A DNA stretch of 64,000 nucleotides from Clostridium porci (GTDB taxonomy: Bacteria > Bacillota > Clostridia > Lachnospirales > Lachnospiraceae): assembly GCF_009696375.1 (NCBI RefSeq), contig NZ_VUMD01000001.1, forward strand, positions 186,001 through 250,000, read 5' to 3'. Within the stretch, counting starts at the first letter, position 1. Every line of letters starts with the position of its first letter. The translations under genes were made by a program, and so were the position numbers. The notes under the pieces are model-generated. The model was not told the DNA's origin. It did not search any database and was given only the letters and a program-made list of their open reading frames with translations. Positions 43,233 to 51,146 of the stretch are shown here, piece after piece.

Positions 43233-43261
43233 ATTATAGCAATAAGAAAGAGATAATTCAA
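43233..43261 (-). promoter_or_regulatory. Promoter of the antisense RNA
   Basis: On the minus strand TTGAAT and TATAAT are separated by exactly 17 bases. No protein-coding gene follows in that direction before the toxin gene, which supports an RNA product. Confidence 0.75.
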
Positions 43262-43310
43262 GTCCCCATTATGTTGACTGTAGCAATTTAAAATGAAGGA
43301 AGCGAAATGT

Positions 43311-43424
43311 ATGGTTGGAAGAGCATATAAGATAATGGGTACGTATATTGGTATTATGATTGTAGGACACCAAATGTATGAAATAGATCCTGATAAGGAG
43401 CCGCTTAAACCATTTCTTTTCTAA
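43311..43424 (+). CDS. Possible 37-residue hydrophobic peptide
   Basis: ATG 43311 has AAGGAAG upstream and opens a 37-codon frame beginning MVGRAYKIMGTYIGIMIVG and ending PLKPFLF. It could be the N-terminal remnant of a lost gene or a chance frame. No family recognised. Confidence 0.25.
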   Translation: MVGRAYKIMGTYIGIMIVGHQMYEIDPDKEPLKPFLF

Positions 43425-43998
43425 AAATGAATGGAAATGGCTGGATGGGAATGAAGATGGGGTTTCAGAAAAGTACCACTTTGGCCCAGAGGGCTATATG
43501 CTAACGGATTCAATGGCCCCTGATGGAAGTCAAGTAAATAAAGAAGGTGAGTGGGTAATTAATAGTGTTGTACAAACACAAAGTATTGGGACACAATTAC
43601 CAAAGATGGGTATTCAAAGCAGCAAAGGGGATTTGTATTATTCAGGACTGAGACATGCTTTGGATTCTGTACCATTGTATCCCATGGAAACAACAGGTTC
43701 CGATGAAGTAGGCAGATTATTAGATGCTATATTTGCTCAGATTATAACGGAAGATATGGATACACATGATAAGCTAAAAGCGTGTTATGATTATATAATT
43801 CAAAATACAGAATATGGTTCTTTAGTGCGTTTGGGTGATCCATACCTTAGTGCATATGGTACATTTATATTTAAAGAGGGTGTTTGTGATACATATTCGG
43901 CTGCTTATGCTGTCGTGGCCCGAAAGAGTGGTGTGCCAATGTATATTGTAGGAGGGGAAACACATAAAGCAGGAGGAGGGGAATATGAAAAGCTGTAA
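43423..43998 (+). pseudogene. Fragment of a cell-wall-binding protein with a transglutaminase-like domain
   Basis: The frame opens with a choline/cell-wall-binding repeat (NEWKWLDGNEDGVSEKYHFG, PEGYMLTDSMAPDGSQV, GEWVINSVVQTQ) and continues into a transglutaminase-like domain (KLKACYDYIIQNTEY, then Cys in GVCDTYSAAYAVVARKSGVP). It lacks a signal peptide at the 5' end. At the 3' end it stops at ETHKAGGGEYEKL, where the family normally goes on to the catalytic HAWN block. Both ends are thus missing. The 3' end overlaps the start of the LytTR regulator gene. It is probably a relic of a large surface protein. Confidence 0.75.
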
Positions 43999-44695
43999 TA
44001 TTTGTTTATGTCATGATGAACCATATGTTAGAGGTGAATTAAAAAAATATATTTTACAATACTCATTTTCTTATAATTTTGATATTAATATAATTGAAAC
44101 GGATTCCTCTGATAAGTTGATGACGCTTCCATTCTTATATGACATTTTGTTTTTGGATATTTGGTTCGGTAATAATAATTCAGGGATAGACTTGGCTGAA
44201 AAATTGCGTGCGAAAGGAAATAATTCTATTATTGTTATGATAACCTCACGGAATTATCTGCCCATTGATGTATACCGCGCAGAACCATTTCGATTTGTTG
44301 TAAAACCATTTTCAGAAAAAGAAATTTCCGATGTATTAACCTCCTGTTTAAAAAAATTAAATCATTCTGTCTCTTATATAAAAATAAAAAGTGCTTCATC
44401 AGCTAACATCATAAGGGCAGATAACATTTTATGCATACACTCTGAGCTGAGAAAAAGGCAGATCGTTTGTATTGGTCATGCAACAATAAAAACTTGGCAA
44501 ACTCTGAATGAATTGATTCAAGCTTTGCCTGCCGGCAAATTTGCATTTACCCATAAAAGCTATATAGCCAATCTCGATATGGTTGTCTCTATCAGAGATG
44601 ATATAATCACTCTTGCAGATGATTTTGAGATTCCTTTAAGCAGCCACTTTAAAGGATCTTTTATGAAGGCGTTGTTTCTGAATACATGCAGGTAA
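43985..44695 (+). CDS. LytTR-type response regulator
   Basis: A 236-residue regulator with a receiver domain (residues 1-125, phospho-acceptor Asp58 in LFLDIW, Lys107 in VVKPFS) and a LytTR DNA-binding domain (about 132-232, YIKIKSASSANIIRADNILCI, FTHKSYIANLDMV). This class controls autolysins, bacteriocins and quorum peptides; the AgrA and LytR types are relatives. The acidic pocket is weakened (CHDEPYVR at the N-terminus has Asp and Glu). No histidine kinase gene is near, which is unusual for the class. ATG 43985 has AGGAGGAGGGG just upstream, inside the decayed gene before it. AT-rich composition matches the island. Confidence 0.88.
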   Translation: MKSCNICLCHDEPYVRGELKKYILQYSFSYNFDINIIETDSSDKLMTLPFLYDILFLDIWFGNNNSGIDLAEKLRAKGNNSIIVMITSRNYLPIDVYRAEPFRFVVKPFSEKEISDVLTSCLKKLNHSVSYIKIKSASSANIIRADNILCIHSELRKRQIVCIGHATIKTWQTLNELIQALPAGKFAFTHKSYIANLDMVVSIRDDIITLADDFEIPLSSHFKGSFMKALFLNTCR

Positions 44696-44861
44696 ATGCT
44701 ATGAGTCAAACAGCAGTGTTGCTAAATAAATTCTTAAATTACAAAGCGTCTGGCAGGAAATAAAAGCTCTATCAGTAATAGTTCCCATATTTAAAACGGG
44801 CTGTTGCATTTGCAACAATCCTGGGGGTTTATCACAGCTGTAAGTAATAATACCATGAGGC
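44696..44861. other. Intergenic gap with a short hairpin
   Basis: GTTGCATTTGCAAC (around 44805-44819) can form a short perfect hairpin. No gene seen. Confidence 0.4.
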
Positions 44862-45197
44862 CTACCAATCCCTTTTAAAAAGAAGGTGTGGAACAGTTGA
44901 GCCTATTATTAATAAATTATAAATTGAGATAGTGCCAAGGAGTAGGCTCCATATGAGAACAGCTCCTAATGCATTGACAATTAAAAGCCCTGCTGCGTAT
45001 TTTTTTGACAGATGCGTTATATTGATTAAACATAAAATAACTCCCATAACAACAGGTGATAATATGTTTAGTATGACATATGGAGTCATATTATAATGTC
45101 TTTTAGCATATTCTAAACATAGTTTGTCGTAATATGGAAAAGAAATTGCTATGAAGGTATACAAAACAGAGCAGACTATTTGAATTTTACATTTCAT
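44862..45197 (-). CDS. Small integral membrane protein (111 residues), module copy 2
   Basis: A 111-residue protein with about three to four hydrophobic segments (IQIVCSVLYTFIAISF, VILNILSPVVMGVILCLI, YAAGLLIVNALGAVLIWSLLLG). No family recognised. ATG has GAGGTG nine bases upstream, lying over the stop codon of the preceding decayed secreted-protein frame. It occupies the same place in its module as the 48-residue protein at 41118-41264, but is longer and not obviously similar. Confidence 0.55.
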   Translation of the reverse strand: MKCKIQIVCSVLYTFIAISFPYYDKLCLEYAKRHYNMTPYVILNILSPVVMGVILCLINITHLSKKYAAGLLIVNALGAVLIWSLLLGTISIYNLLIIGSTVPHLLFKRDW

Positions 45198-45209
45198 TTG
45201 CCAGTCACC

Positions 45210-45359
45210 TCAAAAGCTTAGATTGTTAACGATTTCACACTTCCAGGAGCCGCTTCCTCTCGTAAGTGTAATTATATAATTGGCTCCGACTGTAGCAATT
45301 TGCGATTCAGCAGCTACAGGTACCCAGGAAGATGGCGGTGTAATATTAAAACTTCTATT
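45210..45359 (-). pseudogene. C-terminal remnant of a secreted protein, module copy 2
   Basis: The frame reads NITPPSSWVPVAAESQIATV, then GANYIITLTRGSGSWKCEIV, ending NNLSF, between an in-frame stop upstream and the membrane protein gene downstream. It looks like real coding sequence of an exported protein but has no start and no signal peptide. A deletion appears to have joined it to the leader ORF. Confidence 0.5.
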
Positions 45360-45377
45360 TCATATATAATTTTACAG

Positions 45378-45413
45378 TTATAAAATTCTTTTGCTCCTAG
45401 CATATAGGTGCAT
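45378..45413 (-). CDS. 11-codon leader ORF (module copy 2)
   Basis: CGGAGGTGAGTCC leads into an ATG opening an 11-codon frame (MHLYARSKRIL). Its length and Shine-Dalgarno context match those of the leader ORF at 41978-42013, and both end in A/T-rich AGAATT-T-TAA-type sequences. Evidence for translation is the ribosome-binding site only. Confidence 0.4.
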   Translation of the reverse strand: MHLYARSKRIL

Positions 45414-45555
45414 TGGACTCACCTCCGATCATTTAATGTGTAATTCGCGTTTCATTTTCAGAATAAATGTTCATAAAAAATTCCTGAATTTGAAAGTGTC
45501 CCGGTTCCGGTCAGTGGAGTATCACGTGCCAATTTTCTTGCGCTTCGATTTTATC

Positions 45556-45693
45556 TTAATTGGCACCAGCAGCATCTTCAACGGAATAGTAAATAGATCT
45601 AATACTAACAAAAACATTAGATTCGTGTCCTTTAAAAGCATACCCATTGAATGCAGAGTTTATATTGAAATGCTTCAAACGTGAGATTCCCTA
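45556..45693 (-). pseudogene. Short coding-looking relic on the minus strand
   Basis: The frame GISRLKHFNINSAFNGYAFK, then GHESNVFVSIRSIYYSVEDA, lies between stops and has no start codon. The composition looks protein-like. No family recognised. The rest of 45694-45990 is AT-rich with no gene seen. Confidence 0.25.
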
Positions 45694-45993
45694 AATTAAC
45701 TAAATAACTATATCATATTTTCACAAATAATGATTACATATTGCTTCAAATGCTTAGTTTATTGTTTGAAAAGATTATTAGACAATAAATGTCAATCATA
45801 AATCTCAAAAGGTTAGACTCCATTTATTGAAAAGGCACAAAGCTCAGAATATAGAATAAAAAGAGCATGAAGTAATATCAGGAAAAGCATAAGAATAATT
45901 GGTCCTCCACAGAACAGATCTTAGTTTAAAGGAAGGGTGTCCTCCGTACAAAAACAAATGTTTCCCTGGTGAAAAGTTTTCCTCCTAAAACTA

Positions 45994-46022
45994 TTGACAT
46001 CCTTGGGAAAATAATGTATTAT
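45994..46022 (+). promoter_or_regulatory. Promoter of aspartate kinase
   Basis: TTGACA (45994-45999), 17-base spacer, TATTAT (46017-46022), about 95 bases upstream of the start codon. I see no lysine riboswitch in the short leader. Confidence 0.8.
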
Positions 46023-46117
46023 TTGCACTTGTAATACCATAAAGCGTGGAAATGCCTATTCAGTAAAATTTGAAAGCAGTATATATGCAATAGATGCAGA
46101 AACAAGGGAGACGGAAC

Positions 46118-47437
46118 ATGAAGAAAGTGGTGAAGTTCGGCGGAAGCTCATTGGCCAGTGCGAAACAGTTTAAGAAGGTGGCAGATATTATTAAGTCAGA
46201 CAAGTCTAGACGGTATATGGTTCCTTCTGCTCCTGGAAAGCGCAATGACAAAGACGAGAAGGTTACAGATATGCTCTACGCCTGCTATGATGCGGCGTCA
46301 GAGGGCAGATCTTATAAAAAGATTCTGGAGAATATTAAGAGCCGGTATACAGAAATTATTGACGGCCTGAATCTGAATCTGAACTTAGACCACGAATTTC
46401 AGAGAATCGAGGAGAATTTCCTTGCTAAGGCCGGCAGAGATTATGCGGCTTCCAGAGGTGAGTATCTAAACGGTATTGTAGCTGCAAACTACCTGGGCTT
46501 TGAGTTTATTGATGCGGCAGAAGTGATTTTCTTTGACGAACACGGCAATTTTGACGCTGAAGCCACCAACTGTGAATTGGAGGAGCGTTTAAAGAATGTG
46601 GAAAGGGTGGTTATACCCGGATTTTACGGTTCCAAGCAGGATGGTTCCATAAAGACATTTTCCAGAGGTGGATCTGATATTACCGGTTCTATCGTGGCGA
46701 GGGCTATCCATGCGGACATGTATGAGAACTGGACTGACGTGTCAGGCTTTTTGGTGACGGATCCAAGGATTATTCATGACCCGGAGGTAATTGAGACCAT
46801 TACATACAAGGAACTTCGGGAGCTTTCCTATATGGGAGCAAGCGTTCTTCATGAGGATGCCATCTTTCCGGTTCGTAGGGAAGGAATTCCTATTAATATC
46901 AGAAACACCAACCGCCCGGAGGATAAGGGAACTCTGATTGTAGAGAGTACCTGCCGCAAGCCGCGTCACACGATTACAGGTATTGCGGGTAAAAAGGGAT
47001 TTTGCTCGATTAATATTGAGAAGGCCATGATGAATGCCGAGGTGGGATTTGGGAGAAAGGTGCTGTCCGTTTTTGAGCAGAGCGGCATTTCCTTTGAGCA
47101 TATGCCTTCTGGCATTGATACCATGACAATTTATGTGCATCAGTCTGAATTTGAGGAGCATGAGCAGTCGGTCATTGCCGGCATTCACCGGGCCGTAGAG
47201 CCTGATACGGTGGAGCTGGAATCCGATCTGGCTTTAGTTGCGGTTGTTGGAAGAGGCATGCGTTCTAATCGGGGCACAGCCGGAAGGATTTTTTCGGCGC
47301 TGGCCCATGCAAGAGTGAATATCAAGATGATCGACCAGGGCTCCAGTGAATGGAATATCATCATCGGGGTGAAGAATGATGACTTTGAAACTGCAATCAA
47401 AGCGATTTATGATATTTTTGTTACTGCAGAGCTGTAA
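46118..47437 (+). CDS. lysC: Aspartate kinase
   Basis: A 439-residue enzyme starting MKKVVKFGGSSLAS, the ATP-binding signature of aspartokinases. The catalytic domain (about 1-280) contains FSRGGSDITGS and the substrate motif YMGASVLHEDAIFPVRREGIP. Two ACT domains follow (about 300-439), giving feedback control by lysine and/or threonine. It phosphorylates aspartate as first step to Lys, Met, Thr and diaminopimelate. ATG 46118 is placed after AGGGAG; an upstream ATG at 46094 precedes that site. It is monocistronic, with its own promoter and a strong terminator. Confidence 0.95.
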   Translation: MKKVVKFGGSSLASAKQFKKVADIIKSDKSRRYMVPSAPGKRNDKDEKVTDMLYACYDAASEGRSYKKILENIKSRYTEIIDGLNLNLNLDHEFQRIEENFLAKAGRDYAASRGEYLNGIVAANYLGFEFIDAAEVIFFDEHGNFDAEATNCELEERLKNVERVVIPGFYGSKQDGSIKTFSRGGSDITGSIVARAIHADMYENWTDVSGFLVTDPRIIHDPEVIETITYKELRELSYMGASVLHEDAIFPVRREGIPINIRNTNRPEDKGTLIVESTCRKPRHTITGIAGKKGFCSINIEKAMMNAEVGFGRKVLSVFEQSGISFEHMPSGIDTMTIYVHQSEFEEHEQSVIAGIHRAVEPDTVELESDLALVAVVGRGMRSNRGTAGRIFSALAHARVNIKMIDQGSSEWNIIIGVKNDDFETAIKAIYDIFVTAEL

Positions 47438-47448
47438 ATACAGTGTTA

Positions 47449-47481
47449 GAAAGCGCCGGGGTAAAGCCTCCGGCGCTTTTT
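47449..47481 (+). terminator. Strong terminator after aspartate kinase
   Basis: AAAGCGCCGG pairs with CCGGCGCTTT, followed by TT. The 200 bases beyond it (47482-47682) hold no gene, only a likely -10 TATAAT at 47626-47631 for the next gene. Confidence 0.9.
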
Positions 47482-47682
47482 GCGTGAGGCATTAGCCGGC
47501 CGATGCTTCGGAGATCCTCAGATAAGGGATGGAGAGCGTAGGAAAGGTACAACTATGAGGAAGAATGAGGTGTATTGAAATGTGATTTCGGCAAGGATTT
47601 GGTTCTCTAATGGCTGAAATTATGATATAATGGTTAGAATACAAGCGGGGAAGGTTTATTTCAAAGAAGGAGGGGGTTTCAT

Positions 47683-49188
47683 ATGCTGGAAAAAATTGAT
47701 TTAACAAAAAGTATCGATAAAAAGACCTACCGCAAAGTGATGGATGAATCGGTGCAAAAGCTTGGATTTTTGCAGAGGGAATGCAAGGCTGCCGGGATTC
47801 CGGTTGTAATTGTGTTTGAAGGCATGGGGGCCGCTGGAAAGGGGGTGCAGATTAACCGCCTGATCCAGGCGCTGGACCCAAGAGGTTTTGACGTGTATGC
47901 CTGCAACCGCCCTACGGAAGAAGAACGGCTGCATCCCTTTCTGTGGCGTTACTGGATTAAAACCCCGGCTAAGGGACGAATGGCCATTTTTGACCGGAGC
48001 TGGTACCGTATTGTTCAGGTGGACCGTTTTGACGGACTGACTCCGGAGTGCAGGCTGGCAGCTGCTTATCAGGATATCCTGTCCTTTGAAAAGCAGCTCA
48101 GCGATGACGGAACTGTTATGATTAAGCTGTTTCTTTACATCGATAAGGCGGAGCAGAGGAAACGCTTTAAAAAGCTGGAGGAATCCAGGGAAACCGCCTG
48201 GCGTGTTACAAAGGAGGACTGGAAGCGCAACAGGGAGTTTGAAAGGTATCTACGTATCAATGAAGAAATGCTGGAGAACACAGACACAGACTATGCCCCC
48301 TGGAGCTTGATTGAGGCAGTGGATAAAGATTACGGAGCTCTTAAAATTATTACCTCTGTTATAGATCGTCTGGAATATGAGCTGGATCTCAGGAAAAAGA
48401 CAGGTGAACCTGGCAGAGAGGGAGCAGAGGCATCTCACGTAAGGGAACGCTTTAAAAATGGAGTTCTTTCCGGTATTGATTTGTCTAAGACCATGACAGA
48501 GGAGCGTTACAGGGAGGATTTAAAGAAATATCAGAAGCGTCTGGAGGAGCTTCACAGCGAGATTTATCTGCTCCGTATTCCTGTTATTATCGGCTTTGAG
48601 GGTTGGGACGCAGGAGGAAAGGGAGGAGCTATCAAGCGCCTTACCAGCCATTTAGATCCCAGAGGCTATCAGGTAAATCCCATCGCCGCCCCTAATGATA
48701 TTGAGAAGGTGCACCACTATCTGTGGCGGTTTTGGAAGGATATGCCAAAGGCAGGCCATATGGCGATATTTGACCGCACCTGGTATGGGCGGGTGATGGT
48801 GGAGCGAATCGAGGGCTTTTGCAGCAGCGCGGAGTGGAAGCGGGCTTATCAGGAGATCAATGAAATGGAATCTCATATGGTCAACGCAGGCGCGGTGGTT
48901 TTGAAATTCTGGCTTCATATTGACAAGGAGGAGCAGGCGCGCCGTTTTAAGGAGCGGCAGGATAATCCTCAGAAGCAGTGGAAAATCACAGACGAGGATT
49001 GGCGTAACCGGGAAAAATGGGCTCAGTACGAGGAGGCGGTGAATGAAATGCTGATCCGTACCTCTACTACCTACGCCCCCTGGATTATAGTTGAAGGCAA
49101 TGACAAGCGTTATGCCAGAGTCAAGGTGCTCAAAACTGTGGTGAATGCTCTGGAGAAGAAAATCAAGGAAGTTAAAAACGAAGCATGA
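47683..49188 (+). CDS. pap: Polyphosphate:AMP phosphotransferase (two-domain PPK2)
   Basis: A 501-residue protein made of two PPK2 domains in tandem (about 1-240 and 255-501). Each has a Walker A-like loop: FEGMGAAGKG in the first and FEGWDAGGKGG in the second. Each also has a lid/Walker B-type motif (FDRSWYRIVQ; FDRTWYGRVMVER). Fused-domain members use polyphosphate to phosphorylate AMP to ADP. In characterised proteins only the C-terminal domain is competent; the first domain here has small changes (GMGAAGKG) in line with a degenerate site. ATG has AAGGAGGGGG. It overlaps the following flavoprotein gene by four bases (ATGA). Confidence 0.9.
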   Translation: MLEKIDLTKSIDKKTYRKVMDESVQKLGFLQRECKAAGIPVVIVFEGMGAAGKGVQINRLIQALDPRGFDVYACNRPTEEERLHPFLWRYWIKTPAKGRMAIFDRSWYRIVQVDRFDGLTPECRLAAAYQDILSFEKQLSDDGTVMIKLFLYIDKAEQRKRFKKLEESRETAWRVTKEDWKRNREFERYLRINEEMLENTDTDYAPWSLIEAVDKDYGALKIITSVIDRLEYELDLRKKTGEPGREGAEASHVRERFKNGVLSGIDLSKTMTEERYREDLKKYQKRLEELHSEIYLLRIPVIIGFEGWDAGGKGGAIKRLTSHLDPRGYQVNPIAAPNDIEKVHHYLWRFWKDMPKAGHMAIFDRTWYGRVMVERIEGFCSSAEWKRAYQEINEMESHMVNAGAVVLKFWLHIDKEEQARRFKERQDNPQKQWKITDEDWRNREKWAQYEEAVNEMLIRTSTTYAPWIIVEGNDKRYARVKVLKTVVNALEKKIKEVKNEA

Positions 49189-50426
49189 GTAAAACAAAAG
49201 AGATAATCATAGTAGGCGGAGGCGCAGCCGGCATGATAGCGTCTGTCGCCGCCGCCAGGGAGGGCGCAAGGGTGCGCTTGTTCGAAAAAAACGAGAAGCT
49301 GGGAAAAAAGCTGTTCATCACTGGCAAAGGACGCTGCAATATAACCAATGCATGCGATATGGAGGAGCTGCTGGCATCGGTTGTCAGCAACTCCAAATTC
49401 CTGTTTAGCAGCTTTTATGGCTTTACAAATCAGAATATGATGGAGCTGCTGGAGTCTCAGGGGGTGCATCTTAAGGTTGAGCGGGGCAGCCGTGTGTTTC
49501 CCCGGTCAGACAAATCCTCGGATGTGATAGCGGCTCTGGCATCCCTTATGAAGAAAGAAGGGGTGGAAATCCAGCTTCAGGCAGAGGCCCATGGCCTGGT
49601 GATTCAGGATAAAGCCGTCAGGGGAATCCGTCTGGGCAGCCAGGTGGAGAAGGCGGATCGGGTGATTGTGACTACAGGAGGCTTATCCTATCCCACCACC
49701 GGTTCTACAGGGGACGGCTACAGATGGGCGCAGGAGTGCGGGCATCAGATTACAGACCTGTCCCCGGCGCTGGTTCCCTTTGTAACGGCAGAGGCGGACA
49801 CGGTTAAGGATCTACAGGGACTTGCTCTGAGAAATGTGGAGACATCTGTGTATAGCGGTAAAAGGGAGTTGTACCGGGAGATGGGGGAGATGCTGTTTAC
49901 CCATTTTGGTGTCAGCGGCCCCCTGATTCTAAGCGCCAGCTCCTTCTGCGCGAAGGCTCTGAAAAAAGGACCTTTAAGGCTTCTTATCGACTTAAAGCCG
50001 GCTCTGTCTGAAGAGCAGCTGAATGGAAGGGTTTTAAGGGACTTTGAGGAGAGTAAAAATAAGCAGTTTAAAAATTCCCTGGGACGTCTCTATCCTGCTA
50101 GGCTGATACCGGTTATCATAGCCCGCAGCGGCATTGACCAGGATAAACAGGTGAATGAAATAACAAAGGAAGAACGGCGAAGGCTGGTTCAGATAACAAA
50201 GGGGCTTGAATTTACGGTGACAGGCCTTAGGGATTATAAGGAGGCCATTATTACCCAGGGAGGCATTTCCGTAAGGGATATTCATCCCGGCACCATGGAG
50301 TCCAAACGAATAGCGGGATTATACTTTGCGGGAGAAATTTTGGATTTGGATGCAGTGACTGGGGGCTATAACCTTCAGATTGCCTGGTCTACCGGTTGGG
50401 CGGCCGGAAAGGGCGCGGCCGGATAA
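49185..50426 (+). CDS. HI0933/BaiN-like FAD-dependent oxidoreductase
   Basis: A 413-residue flavoprotein with the N-terminal dinucleotide-binding motif IIVGGGAAGMIASVAAAREGA, the KKLFITGKGRCNITN block typical of the HI0933 family, and the C-terminal FAD-contact GGYNLQIAWSTGWAAGKGA. The family includes BaiN of gut clostridia, implicated in bile-acid dehydroxylation, but most members are uncharacterised. The chance that this one is BaiN is not supported by neighbours. It overlaps the phosphotransferase gene by four bases, and cmk follows in 41 bases, suggesting one transcript. Confidence 0.9.
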   Translation: MSKTKEIIIVGGGAAGMIASVAAAREGARVRLFEKNEKLGKKLFITGKGRCNITNACDMEELLASVVSNSKFLFSSFYGFTNQNMMELLESQGVHLKVERGSRVFPRSDKSSDVIAALASLMKKEGVEIQLQAEAHGLVIQDKAVRGIRLGSQVEKADRVIVTTGGLSYPTTGSTGDGYRWAQECGHQITDLSPALVPFVTAEADTVKDLQGLALRNVETSVYSGKRELYREMGEMLFTHFGVSGPLILSASSFCAKALKKGPLRLLIDLKPALSEEQLNGRVLRDFEESKNKQFKNSLGRLYPARLIPVIIARSGIDQDKQVNEITKEERRRLVQITKGLEFTVTGLRDYKEAIITQGGISVRDIHPGTMESKRIAGLYFAGEILDLDAVTGGYNLQIAWSTGWAAGKGAAG

Positions 50427-50467
50427 GGGACGGAGATAAATAAAAAGAGTAGGAGAACCAGTATACA

Positions 50468-51145
50468 ATGGGACATTTTAACATAGCAATCGACGGGCCG
50501 GCAGGAGCCGGCAAAAGCACAATCGCAAAGCTGGCGGCCTCAAAGCTTGGATTTGTATATATAGATACAGGGGCAATGTACCGGGCTATGGCGCTGCATT
50601 TTCTGCGTCTTGGAATAAAGGCGGAGGATGAGAGAGCCGTAGCGGAAGCCTGCAGGGATGTGGACATAACCATTCGTTATGAGGATGGCGCTCAGCAGGT
50701 TATCTTAAACGGAGAAAATGTCTCCGGCCTCATCCGCACAGAAGCGGTAGGGAATATGGCCTCGGCCTCCTCCGGGTATATATCTGTAAGGGAGAAGCTG
50801 GTAAAGCTTCAGAAGCAGCTGGCTAAAAGAGAGAACGTAGTCATGGACGGGAGGGACATCGGCACCTGCGTGCTGCCTGACGCTCCGGTTAAGATTTATC
50901 TGACGGCCTCTGTTAAGGTGAGGGCAATGCGGCGCTATAAAGAGCTTCAGGAGAAGGGGAAGGCCAGCAGCCTGAATGTGATTGAGCAGGACATAGAGGA
51001 CAGGGATTACCGGGATATGCACCGGGAGCATTCTCCGCTAAAGCAGGCGGAGGACGCAATCCTGGTAGACAGCTCCCAAATGACTGTAGATGAGGTGGCA
51101 AACGCTATTATCAATCTGGCCCGTGAACGTGGATTGGGGGACTGA
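50468..51145 (+). CDS. cmk: (d)CMP kinase
   Basis: A 225-residue nucleoside monophosphate kinase with P-loop IDGPAGAGKST at residues 8-18, the DTGAMYRA substrate motif, DGRDIGT and the lid-region DxxDR (QDIEDRDYRD). It phosphorylates CMP and dCMP. In Clostridia it is typically followed by a fused ispH-rpsA gene, as here, where ispH starts two bases after its stop. Confidence 0.96.
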   Translation: MGHFNIAIDGPAGAGKSTIAKLAASKLGFVYIDTGAMYRAMALHFLRLGIKAEDERAVAEACRDVDITIRYEDGAQQVILNGENVSGLIRTEAVGNMASASSGYISVREKLVKLQKQLAKRENVVMDGRDIGTCVLPDAPVKIYLTASVKVRAMRRYKELQEKGKASSLNVIEQDIEDRDYRDMHREHSPLKQAEDAILVDSSQMTVDEVANAIINLARERGLGD

Positions 51146-51146
51146 T

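Noticed and set aside
45391-45684. 97-codon plus-strand frame
   Set aside because: It overlaps the minus-strand leader ORF and relics, lacks a ribosome-binding site and reads as shadow.
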